A DNA stretch of 64,000 bases from Porticoccus sp002341315 (GTDB taxonomy: Bacteria; Pseudomonadota; Gammaproteobacteria; Pseudomonadales; Porticoccaceae). The position numbers were made by a program, and so were the translations under genes. Below the pieces are notes generated by a model that was not told the origin of the DNA, made no database searches, and saw nothing but the letters and a program-made list of their open reading frames with translations. Of the stretch, positions 36,001 to 43,468 are shown one piece after another. Positions within the stretch are counted from its first letter, which is position 1. The number at the start of each line of letters is the position of its first letter. Where the stretch lies: the NCBI RefSeq assembly GCF_047634355.1, contig NZ_JBLIAL010000004.1. One strand, given 5' to 3'.

Positions 36001-37677
36001 CGAATTCATCGCGAAACATTGGTTCAGAACGTGACTGGGGCACGGCGGCGTTTGGAGGAAGCGTACCCTGCTGATCTTATGGTGTTACTGGAACAGGCGA
36101 AGCAGTTCTCGATTCAAGGAGGTGTCGAGTTCCTCAAGTCCGCACCACGCCGCGAGCAGGAACTGGAAGAAGAGTTGAGGCGGGCGAATGCCCGCAAGGA
36201 GTACCGTCTGAGCCTAGTTCGGGCGGCAGCATATCTGACCGCAATGCAACGGGCACGAGAGGGAGAGGACATCAACGGGCTGATCGCCAAAAAGAAAGGT
36301 GAACTCAAGCAGGTGAAGACAGAGGTTGAACGTGTGTCCGAGAAGCGGAACGAATTAATTTCGCGCCGCAAGCCCTTGGACGACGCAATGAAGGCTGTCG
36401 ATCAGGTGGCTCAGTTGGCTCAGCAGCATTTTCAACCAGCGTCGAGGGTGGCTCTCGATCTGTCGGGGAGGAATATTGATCGCGAGCAATTGGAATCCAA
36501 TGAGATTTTCCAACAAGCCGAAGTGCTACGCGTGGCTGTCGAGAGAAGGGATGACCTGGCGGAGGTGGTTCGAGAGGCGGAGGCACTCCAGGATTTACTA
36601 AGTCAGATGGAGATTGAAAGGGACCTACAAGAGTTGCGTAGCCTGAAAAATCAGAGTGACAGTCACAGGAATGCATTTCTTGAGTCAGTGCAGCAAGCGA
36701 GCAAGCATGAAGGGTTAAGTGACGTCGAACGAGAGAGACTGCAGACGGTTCTATATCTTAGCGGTACGCAACTAGTTATTGCTATGGCACGGGATATCCG
36801 TGAGATCTATGAGCGAGAGCGATCTCTATATGAGCAGGCCGCGGAGGCAGAAAGCGTGAGCCGCTCACTAGTGACAAAGCGGATCGGTTACTTTATTGAA
36901 TCGGCACAGGACAATCTGGATTTATTTAAACGTGTGGCCAGGGCAAAGCACGGCGATGAGCCGGCACATTTCCAAGTATCAGCGGATATGATCTCGCGTG
37001 AGGAATCGGAAGCATTGATAGAAAATATAATCGCCACGCTGGATGAAGAGGAGGCGGCACGCAAGAAGCGACAAAAACGAGGGATGGAAAATAGCGAGAG
37101 TGATGATCAGTATCGAGGGCGGCTGCGTGATCTCATCCGACAAAATACCTATCGCCGTATTTTTAGATCGCCTTCGGTTAAGTATGTGAGTCCTCATATT
37201 CGAAATGACGAACGTCCACGACCCTTAACTCAGAGCCTCAGTAGCGGGCAGCGCACGGCCATGACCTTGCAATGGATTATCCGGCTGGCGGAGTTTGCTA
37301 TATCTAGAGAACTACAAGGATCTATCTCACGAGTTTCCGCACGCCGGCGCGCCAGAGAGCGTGCCCAGAGCATTCTCTTTATTGATGGGCTGTTCTCTGA
37401 CCTATCTGATGAGCAGCTTATCCGGGAAGCCATGAGCGGCATTCGTAATACCCGAGGGCGCTTCCAGTTGATCGGTTTGATACACAACACGAAATACACG
37501 AATGACTTCGATGTGTTTCCCGTACTGCTCTTGGGGAAGGTATTCACTGGTCGCAATGGTTCCGGAGGGTGGGTCCGTGTCGACGAGCAGAACGAAGTGA
37601 CCAGTACGTCGTTGGCTGACACGGTGCAGGTGGCGGAGATCCGCAAGGAGACACGGCCAGCTGTGATTGATGGATGA
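33088..37677 (+). CDS. jetC: JetC-like (MukB/SMC-type) Wadjet ATPase
   Basis: A 1529-residue SMC-like motor. The N-terminal Walker A is MTNGVGKTSN (K50, T51), and the C-terminal half has the signature QSLSSGQRTAMTLQW (S1383-R1389) and the Walker B strand ILFIDGLFSDL (D1433). Between them run long coiled coils with a central interruption near residues 700-850 that may be the hinge. The residue after the Walker B aspartate is glycine, where many SMC proteins have the catalytic glutamate; a downstream acidic residue may serve. In Wadjet this subunit extrudes DNA loops to sense small circles. ATG follows GGAGTAACC; the stop overlaps jetD by 4 bases. Confidence 0.82.
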   Translation: MSTINRIEIANFLNLNGEGESEAWDPRYRVVTFNFHGQSTALNMTNGVGKTSNVEAWLALLTRDPQLISRTREKMAPERDGYYSHIRIEFVVPERGTAAQDDFFVQQGSPVAGKETWVFGMYGYRSAGSINFYYYRGSLEQVPVADTTGGAVTLLPNKEFRAVLKAAERNRHNPVREDWIAELSLHVSPISMRRQAEYQKRGGGDKSAELFALKSRKGENYDVTFFYEVIAPELLSGLMDREGEEGEHEFEDTILNAVMDVIRTRHNTLRKKIELEKVEEVLGVLDENAQKAAEAEQAQKQYEQQRTRMAQDVALLRNLIQEQPLPGIPESPTGKDFIDRLKASIIIEPGDRDYRVLDVGIASLTGESVGALNQRARRVQSEGRKIPQVIVIPCDSSSGERSGSKPSSYTPAAARELVESSSKWANGLTRQMAMELLDDLETWFLGQAAHRNRYRTERNELEYDIEQLGRDLKTQQERSNTVAHELDGLRDQQTRMKDDEAAYRDVQASGEFTEDEWSDPGRTAEQVVVEYQEADQARMEFLAEKASIDARKPQWDDFIRRFPESADPEIVHQQHEEAKQSAVQRLDEVSRQKDQAEDEGRTLHEKALEGESAVSRYRSLVEQFARLDTGLGIYARVFGDESPIRLDNKVVQEKVHTEADINATCEKIVVFESMMDDLTRFCSETGASSPTDWLSACEEERAKLQARKPVVAREKSELTRQRQDLEEEQVAASPSARQALDYLEAENVHFTPLHRSIEAMSLDDDRRREVLSCFSAVLFAPVAATDEAALAAAACLAQYDLQIPVFMAAGLESFARDGDLKADKDQEFYYGLIAGVTTRAVACLLDPGLVEREKERLDSLIGNLVQEAGEIERRLKETAEGAPLIVLARKAQLAVEASAESELTQQREHLKILEDRLPILKQRASDESLNAIRAAQEFDRLGGQRKRDEVTQNLEEQERLLDDLRRAVEKNRIHRETLVQNVTGARRRLEEAYPADLMVLLEQAKQFSIQGGVEFLKSAPRREQELEEELRRANARKEYRLSLVRAAAYLTAMQRAREGEDINGLIAKKKGELKQVKTEVERVSEKRNELISRRKPLDDAMKAVDQVAQLAQQHFQPASRVALDLSGRNIDREQLESNEIFQQAEVLRVAVERRDDLAEVVREAEALQDLLSQMEIERDLQELRSLKNQSDSHRNAFLESVQQASKHEGLSDVERERLQTVLYLSGTQLVIAMARDIREIYERERSLYEQAAEAESVSRSLVTKRIGYFIESAQDNLDLFKRVARAKHGDEPAHFQVSADMISREESEALIENIIATLDEEEAARKKRQKRGMENSESDDQYRGRLRDLIRQNTYRRIFRSPSVKYVSPHIRNDERPRPLTQSLSSGQRTAMTLQWIIRLAEFAISRELQGSISRVSARRRARERAQSILFIDGLFSDLSDEQLIREAMSGIRNTRGRFQLIGLIHNTKYTNDFDVFPVLLLGKVFTGRNGSGGWVRVDEQNEVTSTSLADTVQVAEIRKETRPAVIDG

Positions 37678-38753
37678 GCTACATGCTGTTGCGTGACCGC
37701 ATTACCAATCATCTCCGCAAGAGAGCCCGGACGAGTTCGTCATTACGTGGGAATGGATTGGTTGAGCGACTCGTGCGTGATCTCCAATGCGATCGCACGG
37801 ATGTACTCCGGGTGTTCCGGGAACTGCGCACAGAAGGAATCCTTGTATGCGATGATTGGCTACGGGACGAACCCCTCAGCAAGGTAACCATCAATCTTCG
37901 GGAGGAATCCAATCCGACTGCAGATATCTGGCATGGTGTTCTGGAACAGGCCGCCAAAATGCAGGGCGAATTCGCGACATTGGAGCCTTTGGCTGAAGTC
38001 ATGGAGGGGTTCCATGCATCCGAGATGTCGAGGCTGTTGAGTGGTCTCATCTCATTGAAGCAAGACCAAGAGCGTCTGCACAATACGCCTAGGTTTGAGG
38101 TCAGTGCCCGGTATCTACTCGGCTCATCCAAGTTGCTGGACTCTTTGCCAACCGCGTCTTTGCGACAGTTCGGCATTGATGTCAGTCGTTTCCCAACCTT
38201 CCCCGGGTATGTGATGGTGGCAGGCCCACCCGATCCTTGCGTAGTAGTATTAGTTGAAAACCCACACTCCTTCGAGTGTGCGATCGAGGCTCCGGGTACG
38301 GACAGAGCAGCTTGGGTGTGTACTTATGGTTATGGGCTAAGTTTAAAATACAGCCAACATGGTGAGCAGCTTGCTGCGATTCTTGAGAGCCGGATACCTC
38401 CAAGGACGCTGGTTCGAAAAGGCAGCCCGCCTAGTTGGGATGTTCTTCTTCGTCATGACCGAGTTCGCTTTTGGGGGGATCTAGACCTTGAGGGCCTTGC
38501 GATCTTCGAAAGACTGCGTAGGTACAATCCGAACATAGCGCTGGGTGGATTATATCAGCCGATGGTCGATCATTTGCGCGAAGTTGGAGGGCATCCCTAT
38601 TGTAAGGCTGTGGGGAAGGCTGGTCAGGTCCCCAATACGTATAATAATGATATAGCGTCATTAGTAGCTCTCTGCCGGGAACAAGCAGTGGATCAAGAGC
38701 TTTTGTCGGGAAGCCAGATTTCACACTGGTGGGATACTGAATATGAGCTTTGA
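37674..38753 (+). CDS. jetD: JetD-like TOPRIM nuclease subunit
   Basis: A 359-residue protein with an N-terminal helical/winged region and a C-terminal TOPRIM-type domain: VVLVENPHSF (E195) and WGDLDLEGLAIF (D269, D271). JetD of Wadjet is the endonuclease that cleaves plasmid DNA trapped by the SMC complex, and it is related to the topoisomerase VI A subunit. The gene overlaps jetC by 4 bases and is the last of the island. After it, 38754-38956 has no gene, only one CGTTCCAC copy and then attR. Confidence 0.83.
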   Translation: MSYMLLRDRITNHLRKRARTSSSLRGNGLVERLVRDLQCDRTDVLRVFRELRTEGILVCDDWLRDEPLSKVTINLREESNPTADIWHGVLEQAAKMQGEFATLEPLAEVMEGFHASEMSRLLSGLISLKQDQERLHNTPRFEVSARYLLGSSKLLDSLPTASLRQFGIDVSRFPTFPGYVMVAGPPDPCVVVLVENPHSFECAIEAPGTDRAAWVCTYGYGLSLKYSQHGEQLAAILESRIPPRTLVRKGSPPSWDVLLRHDRVRFWGDLDLEGLAIFERLRRYNPNIALGGLYQPMVDHLREVGGHPYCKAVGKAGQVPNTYNNDIASLVALCREQAVDQELLSGSQISHWWDTEYEL

Positions 38754-38890
38754 TCAAGACGCTTCTTCAAATGTGTGCATTGAAGATTGGCTAATCAGAT
38801 GAACTGCCCAAAACTGTAGATATCAATACCCGTGTGGCTGACAAGCATTTTAAATCTGGGTAGGTAATTGATATGGATAACTTCATTCTG

Positions 38891-38898
38891 CGTTCCAC
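38891..38898. repeat. CGTTCCAC copy near attR
   Basis: The octamer CGTTCCAC, preceded by TG as at 10971, recurs 58 bases inside the right repeat. Two copies lie near the left end. Possible recombinase arm site. Confidence 0.35.
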
Positions 38899-38955
38899 AG
38901 AAGGGACAATTTGAGACGATGAGAGACAAGAGTGTTGGATGTCATAAACAAAAAA

Positions 38956-38984
38956 ACCATTTAAGAATCAGCATCCTAAATGGT
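38956..38984 (-). terminator. tRNA-Leu terminator carried by the island
   Basis: ACCATTTA and TAAATGGT pair across a 13-nt loop, followed on the minus strand by a run of seven Ts. It stands about 29 bases past the tRNA 3' end. It differs in four places from the left copy at 10827-10853, so it came with the island and replaced the native terminator. Confidence 0.65.
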
Positions 38985-39035
38985 CTCTCGTGGTCTTTCG
39001 ACGTTTTTCAAAATGGTGCCCAGGAGAGGACTTGA
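38957..39035. repeat. attR: right direct repeat of the genomic island
   Basis: 79 bp matching 10827-10905 with four mismatches. It includes the last 22 bases of the intact tRNA-Leu gene (39014-39035) and its downstream terminator. Confidence 0.85.
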
Positions 39036-39100
39036 ACCTCCACGACCTTGCGGTCACTAGCACCTGAAGCTAGCGCGTCTACCAGTTCCGCCACCTGGGC
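39014..39100 (-). tRNA. tRNA-Leu (anticodon CAG)
   Basis: An 87-base gene including an encoded CCA. The minus strand starts GCCCAGGTGGCGGAA and ends CTCCTGGGCACCA, which pair as the acceptor stem. The anticodon arm CTAGC-TTCAGGT-GCTAG carries CAG, reading CUG. A long variable arm (GTGACCGCAAGGTCGT) and the T arm GGTTCAAGTCC mark a class II leucine tRNA. It is the integration site of the island. Confidence 0.95.
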
Positions 39101-39138
39101 ATGATGGGAAGCAGAAGCTGCTTCACCAGCGGTGCGAG

Positions 39139-39167
39139 ACTATAGAGACGGTATCCGCTGTTGTCAA
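39139..39167 (-). promoter_or_regulatory. Sigma-70 promoter of tRNA-Leu
   Basis: On the minus strand TTGACA (39162-39167) is followed after 17 bases by TATAGT (39139-39144), nearly consensus. The GC-rich discriminator CTCGCACCGC after the -10 is typical of stringently controlled stable RNA promoters. It lies 39 bases upstream of the tRNA. Confidence 0.8.
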
Positions 39168-39353
39168 TTATGTACTGTAAAAAAATGCATTGAAAAAGCA
39201 GTAATGATTGTTCTGGTCAGCCCCGAGCCATGGTTAAAGCCAGTTGCTGAAAAAAGCCGTGGAGAGTTCCGGGCAAGTATGTTCTGATATTTATATACTT
39301 TAGCCGGTTTCCTCTGTGGCGTCGGTAGTACACTTCTTACGTTTGGACTTCCA

Positions 39354-41771
39354 ATGAAAAAAACTGTGAACAAAGATCCCTTTGCCGACCGTGAAGCGGC
39401 TAAATACGAAAAGCCGGTGCCCAGCCGGGAGTTTATTCTCGATTTCCTCGAAAACAGTGTTGGGCCTCTGACCTATGAAGAGCTCCTCGATGCCTTTGGC
39501 CTGAGCGATGAGGATGGCAAAGAAGCGCTGCGACGCCGTTTGATCGCCATGGAGCGGGATGGCCAGGCCGTTCGCAATCGCCGCAACGCCTATGGTCCGT
39601 TGAACAAGATGAATCTGATCAAGGGGCGTGTCATCGGTCACCCGGAGGGGTTCGGCTTTGTTAAACCCGCCGAGGGCGGTGACGACCTGTTTCTCTCGAG
39701 CCGCCAGATGCGCCGTGTCATGGACGGCGATGAGGTGCTGGTGCGCGTGGCCGGGGTGGATCGCCGGGGTCGCTCGGAAGGATCCATCGTCGAGGTGGTA
39801 GAGCACCGTACCAGCACACTGGTGGGCCGTTATTTTGTGGAAAGCGGTATCCATTTTGTTCGCCCGGACAACCCCCGTGTCTCCCAGGACATCATGATTC
39901 CCCCCGACCAACGCAGCGATATTGAGCCAGGCCAGATTGTGGTGGTGGAAATCACGACCCATCCGAGCCGCCACAATCTGCCAGCCGGGCGGGTTATTCA
40001 GGTGCTGGGTGAGCATCTGGCGCCCGGGATGGAGATTGATATTTCCATTCATAATTACGGTATTCCCAATCAATGGCCGCAAGCGGTGATTGACCAGGCC
40101 GAGGCCATCCCGGCTGAAGTTCGGGAGGAGGACAAGCAGTTCCGGGTGGATTTGCGACACCTGCCCTTTGTCACGATCGACGGCGAGGATGCCAGGGACT
40201 TTGATGATGCCGTGTACTGCGAGCCGCTCAGTCGCGGCGGCTGGCGGCTCTATGTGGCGATTGCCGATGTTTCACATTATGTGGCTGTGGATAGTCCGCT
40301 GGACGAGGAGGCCTACTTGCGGGGCAATTCGGTGTATTTTCCCCAGCATGTGGTACCGATGTTGCCGGAAAAGCTCTCCAACGGACTCTGTTCTCTGAAT
40401 CCCCAGGTGGATCGACTCACCATGGTGTGTGAAATGACCATGGATGCCGACGGTCAGATCACTAAATTCCAGTTTTATGAAGGGGTCATCTATTCCCACA
40501 GCCGGCTGACCTATACCCAGGTTGCCGCCATGATTGCCCAGCACGGCGACCAGAATAGTGGTATTCGCAAGCAGTTTAACGCAGTGGTGAAGCACATTGA
40601 CCACCTCTATGATCTGTTTCTCGCCCTATTGGGTCGTCGAGAGATCCGTGGCGCCATCGACTTTGATAGTCAGGAAACCCGCATTCTGTTTGATGCCGAG
40701 CGCAAAATTCAGCAGATTATCCCCTCTGAGCGCACCGAAGCACACCGGCTGATTGAGGAGTGTATGCTCTGTGCCAACGTCTGCACGGCGACACTGCTGG
40801 AGAAAAGCAAACTGCCGGCACTTTACCGGGTTCACCAGCGGCCCCGGCAAGAGAAGCTGGCTAACCTCCGTGAGTTTCTGGGTGAGATTGGCCTCGGTTT
40901 ACCGGGTGGTGACGAGCCTTCGCCAAAAGATTTCCAGCAGGTATTGTTAAAAATTGCCGGTCGCCCCGATGCCAGTGTGATTCAGACAGTGATTCTACGC
41001 ACCATGAATCAGGCCGCTTATGACCCCGAGAATGACGGTCACTTCGGTTTGAATTATTCGGCTTATGCCCATTTTACCTCCCCAATCCGGCGCTATCCCG
41101 ACCTGCTGGTGCATCGGGCACTTCGCTATCTTATTCGCAAAAAAGGGAAAGTGAGCCACACCAGACAAGTGGAAGGGGCCCCTGTCCTGAGCGCTGCGTC
41201 TATTTATCCCTACGATGAGCAGTGGATGATCAACAGCGGTGAACACTGCTCCATGACGGAGCGCCGCGCCGATGAAGCGACCCGCGATGTGGTGAACTGG
41301 CTGAAGTGCGAATACCTGTTATCCAGGGTCGGTGATGAATACGAAGGCGTCGTGGTTTCGGTGACCGGTTTCGGTTTGTTTGTACAGCTGACCGAGCTGT
41401 TTATTGAAGGCCTTGTTCATATCACCGGGTTGCCAAAAGATTACTACTACCACGAAGCCGCTCACCACCGTTTGGTGGGGGAGCGAACCAAGCGGGTATT
41501 CCGGCTGGGTGACAAATTGCGGGTCAGGGTGAGTCGGGTGGCACTGGATGAACGCAAGATCGATTTTGATCTGGTGGAAGAGGGTAAAAAAGGCAGGAAA
41601 GCGACCTCCGTAGGCCCTGAAGCTGCAGCGCTGGCAGCAGAACACGAACAGTCCGCAAGAAAGCGCGGAAAAACCGGGAAATCCAGGTCGGGCAAGTCCG
41701 CTACAAAAACGGATAAAACCGGTAAGCAGCAGAAACCCCGGCGACGCAAGCCGCCAGCTGCAAAACGCTGA
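39354..41771 (+). CDS. rnr: Ribonuclease R
   Basis: An 805-residue 3'-5' exoribonuclease that degrades structured RNA and takes part in RNA quality control. Order: N-terminal helix-turn-helix-like part (LTYEELLDAFGLSDEDGKEALRRRL in pieces), cold-shock domains (GHPEGFGFVKP), the RNB catalytic core with IDGEDARDFDDAVY (D276, D282, D284, D285), an S1 domain (EYEGVVVSVTGFGLFVQL) and a lysine-rich tail. Length is usual for RNase R. It is immediately followed by rlmB, a conserved pairing. 253 bases between it and tRNA-Leu hold the tRNA promoter; I did not find a clear promoter for rnr. Confidence 0.95.
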   Translation: MKKTVNKDPFADREAAKYEKPVPSREFILDFLENSVGPLTYEELLDAFGLSDEDGKEALRRRLIAMERDGQAVRNRRNAYGPLNKMNLIKGRVIGHPEGFGFVKPAEGGDDLFLSSRQMRRVMDGDEVLVRVAGVDRRGRSEGSIVEVVEHRTSTLVGRYFVESGIHFVRPDNPRVSQDIMIPPDQRSDIEPGQIVVVEITTHPSRHNLPAGRVIQVLGEHLAPGMEIDISIHNYGIPNQWPQAVIDQAEAIPAEVREEDKQFRVDLRHLPFVTIDGEDARDFDDAVYCEPLSRGGWRLYVAIADVSHYVAVDSPLDEEAYLRGNSVYFPQHVVPMLPEKLSNGLCSLNPQVDRLTMVCEMTMDADGQITKFQFYEGVIYSHSRLTYTQVAAMIAQHGDQNSGIRKQFNAVVKHIDHLYDLFLALLGRREIRGAIDFDSQETRILFDAERKIQQIIPSERTEAHRLIEECMLCANVCTATLLEKSKLPALYRVHQRPRQEKLANLREFLGEIGLGLPGGDEPSPKDFQQVLLKIAGRPDASVIQTVILRTMNQAAYDPENDGHFGLNYSAYAHFTSPIRRYPDLLVHRALRYLIRKKGKVSHTRQVEGAPVLSAASIYPYDEQWMINSGEHCSMTERRADEATRDVVNWLKCEYLLSRVGDEYEGVVVSVTGFGLFVQLTELFIEGLVHITGLPKDYYYHEAAHHRLVGERTKRVFRLGDKLRVRVSRVALDERKIDFDLVEEGKKGRKATSVGPEAAALAAEHEQSARKRGKTGKSRSGKSATKTDKTGKQQKPRRRKPPAAKR

Positions 41772-41804
41772 TACAGCTTGTGTAGCCTCTAATGAGTACT
41801 GATC

Positions 41805-42569
41805 ATGACAGATAAGCTGACGGACCATGCCAGGGGGCAGGGTCAGTGGATCTTTGGATTACATGCGGTCCAGGCCGTGTTGAAAACCTCTGCCAACAAG
41901 GTGCGGCAGTTAAAAGTGTTGCGCGGCCGCGAAGACCAGCGCCTGCAAAAAATACTGGCCATGGCCGAGCGCCAGGGGCTCAGTGTGGAGCGGGTGATGC
42001 GCTCGGATCTGGATGAGCTGGCAGACGGCTCGCATCAGGGTGTTGCAGCACTCTGTGATGATGCTGAAGTTCAGGATGAACACTTCCTCTATGAACTACT
42101 TGATCGGTCAGAGGAAACGCCTTTCTTGCTGATTCTGGACGGTATCACCGATCCCCACAATCTGGGTGCCTGTCTCCGTTCTGCTGATGCCGCTGGGGTT
42201 CAGGCCGTGATCGTGCCAAAGGACAACTCGGTGGGCCTCACCCCTGTCGTGCAAAAAGTCGCCTCCGGTGCCGCCGAAAACGTGCCACTGGTGGTGGTGA
42301 CCAATCTGGCGCGGACTCTGAGGAAGTTGCAGGCTAGGGGATTATGGATTATCGGTGCGGCGGGAGAAGCCGAACAGCTGGTTTACAATACTGACCTGAA
42401 AGGACCTGTCGCGTTGGTCATGGGTGCCGAGGAAAAAGGCCTGCGACGACTGACCCGAGAATATTGCGACCTGTTGGTAAAACTGCCCATGGTGGGTGTG
42501 GTCAGCAGTCTGAATGTGTCCGTTGCGACGGGCATCTGCCTGTTTGAGGCCGTCAGGCAACGCCGATGA
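41805..42569 (+). CDS. rlmB: 23S rRNA (guanosine-2'-O-)-methyltransferase RlmB
   Basis: A 254-residue SPOUT-family enzyme that methylates the 2'-OH of G2251 in 23S rRNA. The N-terminal substrate-binding domain (IFGLHAVQAVLKTSANKVRQLKV in pieces) is followed by the SpoU domain with DGITDPHNLGACLRSADAAG, VMGAEEKGLRRLTRE and LPMVGVVSSLNVSVATGI, the three SAM/knot motifs. It follows rnr by 33 bases and is probably co-transcribed. Confidence 0.95.
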   Translation: MTDKLTDHARGQGQWIFGLHAVQAVLKTSANKVRQLKVLRGREDQRLQKILAMAERQGLSVERVMRSDLDELADGSHQGVAALCDDAEVQDEHFLYELLDRSEETPFLLILDGITDPHNLGACLRSADAAGVQAVIVPKDNSVGLTPVVQKVASGAAENVPLVVVTNLARTLRKLQARGLWIIGAAGEAEQLVYNTDLKGPVALVMGAEEKGLRRLTREYCDLLVKLPMVGVVSSLNVSVATGICLFEAVRQRR

Positions 42570-42595
42570 CGGCTTGCCGGCACTGCCTGACGGCC
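42548..42595. terminator. Long inverted repeat at the end of rlmB
   Basis: GGCCGTCAGGCA (42548-42559) and TGCCTGACGGCC (42584-42595) are perfect complements around 24 bases, overlapping the last codons and stop of rlmB. It lies between convergent genes and may be a bidirectional terminator, though no T run follows. Confidence 0.45.
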
Positions 42596-42602
42596 CGCGT
42601 AT

Positions 42603-42767
42603 TTATTTGATAATGCAGTGTTTTGCGAAGTCGGCGGCTTCGTTGGCCGTCCAGTCGCCTTTGGGCGTATCTTTCATTTTGGTACACCAGGCTTCACTAC
42701 CCACCTTGGTGCAACCAACACTGGACAGTGCAAACAGTACAATGGCTAACAGGCCTATCGTTTTCAT
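42603..42767 (-). CDS. Small DUF3012-type lipoprotein
   Basis: A 54-residue predicted lipoprotein. The signal MKTIGLLAIVLFALSSVGC ends in a lipobox with Cys19, and the mature part contains GSEAWCTKMKDTPKGDWTANEA and a C-terminal FAKHCIIK, the pattern of DUF3012. ATG 42767 has GAGGAAAAAAC upstream; a much longer frame upstream is not supported. Function unknown; an outer- or inner-membrane location is inferred from the lipobox. Confidence 0.75.
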   Translation of the reverse strand: MKTIGLLAIVLFALSSVGCTKVGSEAWCTKMKDTPKGDWTANEAADFAKHCIIK

Positions 42768-42856
42768 GTTTTTTCCTCGGCAAATGGGGAAGGTGGACGG
42801 CCAATCATAACGGCTAAAATGGACAGTTCCAACCCTGTAACTCCCTGAAATGTCGC

Positions 42857-42885
42857 TTGAAATAGCAGTGCCATACCCGTAGAAT
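42857..42885 (+). promoter_or_regulatory. Sigma-70 promoter of the rpsF operon
   Basis: TTGAAA (42857-42862), 17-base spacer, TAGAAT (42880-42885). Transcription would begin near 42893 and leave a leader of about 70 bases before rpsF, containing the S6:S18 motif. Confidence 0.7.
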
Positions 42886-42920
42886 GCCCGCCCTTGGTCT
42901 GTATCGGGCCAATACTCCTT

Positions 42921-42944
42921 GCTGCACCGCACTGGGTGGGCAGC
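42921..42944 (+). promoter_or_regulatory. S6:S18 ribosomal protein leader motif
   Basis: GCTGC and GCAGC (42921-42925, 42940-42944) form a stem; a bulge ACCG (42926-42929) stands opposite a single G; an upper stem CAC/GTG closes a small loop. A bulged CCG next to such a stem is the known binding site of the S6:S18 complex in rpsF leaders, which represses its own operon. Position 22 bases before the rpsF ATG fits. Confidence 0.65.
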
Positions 42945-42965
42945 TATAACCCGTAGGGAGAGACA

Positions 42966-43466
42966 ATGCGTCACTACGAAATCGTATTTATGGTTCACCC
43001 GGACCAGAGCGAACAGGTTCCCGGGATGATCGAGCGTTACAACAGCACCATTGCCACCGGCAACGGAACGGTACATCGACTCGAGGACTGGGGCCGCCGC
43101 CAACTGGCCTATCCAATCAACAAGATTCACAAAGCTCACTATGTCCTGATGAACATTGAATGTGGTCAGGATGTTCTGGATGAGCTGAGTTCTGCATTCC
43201 GTTACAACGATGCGGTAATCCGCAGCGCAATCTTCAGCTGCGATGAAGCTGTGACGGGTGACTCACCGATCATGAAAGCGGAGAAGTCTGACCACCGCAG
43301 CGATCGTCGCGATACCCGAACTGAAGAAACGGCATCTGACAGTCAGCGTACTGATGAGGGACAACGCGCCCCATCCGCTGATAATTCAGACAACGATGAT
43401 GACACGTCTTCTGCCGATGATGCAGCCGATGCGCCGTCAGAAGAAGTAGCGGAAGAGGAGAAGTAA
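42966..43466 (+). CDS. rpsF: 30S ribosomal protein S6
   Basis: A 166-residue S6. The first 100 residues are the RRM-like core (MRHYEIVFMVHPDQSEQV, LAYPINKIHKAHYVLMNIE in pieces). A C-terminal extension of about 60 residues is unusually long and very acidic with many Ser/Asp/Glu, longer than the glutamate tail of E. coli S6. S6 pairs with S18, encoded next with a 2-base gap. ATG follows AGGGAGAGACA. Confidence 0.95.
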   Translation: MRHYEIVFMVHPDQSEQVPGMIERYNSTIATGNGTVHRLEDWGRRQLAYPINKIHKAHYVLMNIECGQDVLDELSSAFRYNDAVIRSAIFSCDEAVTGDSPIMKAEKSDHRSDRRDTRTEETASDSQRTDEGQRAPSADNSDNDDDTSSADDAADAPSEEVAEEEK

Positions 43467-43468
43467 AG

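Larger units (their letters stand above)
10906..39013. mobile_element. 28 kb defence island integrated at tRNA-Leu
   Basis: The interval lies between attL (10827-10905) and attR (38957-39035). Its right edge restores a complete tRNA-Leu and its left edge keeps only a 22-nt tRNA end. Content is entirely accessory: hipBA, an HTH gene, SNF2 helicase, DUF4391, SIR2-HerA, type III-like R-M, SbcCD-like pair and JetABCD. Genes on either side belong to the core chromosome and would be neighbours without it (Rnk-like gene, tRNA-Leu, rnr). I recognise no integrase, relaxase or transposase, so mobility must come from elsewhere or was lost. Confidence 0.85.

Noticed and set aside
33088..37677. Reading the large SMC-like protein as the housekeeping MukB
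   Set aside because: It lies in an island with a TOPRIM nuclease gene directly after it, which MukBEF loci lack and Wadjet/Mks loci have.
42768..43139. Upstream extension of the DUF3012 lipoprotein frame to 43139
   Set aside because: It would overlap the rpsF promoter, leader and start antisense, and would bury the signal peptide; ATG 42767 with GAGG is clearly better.
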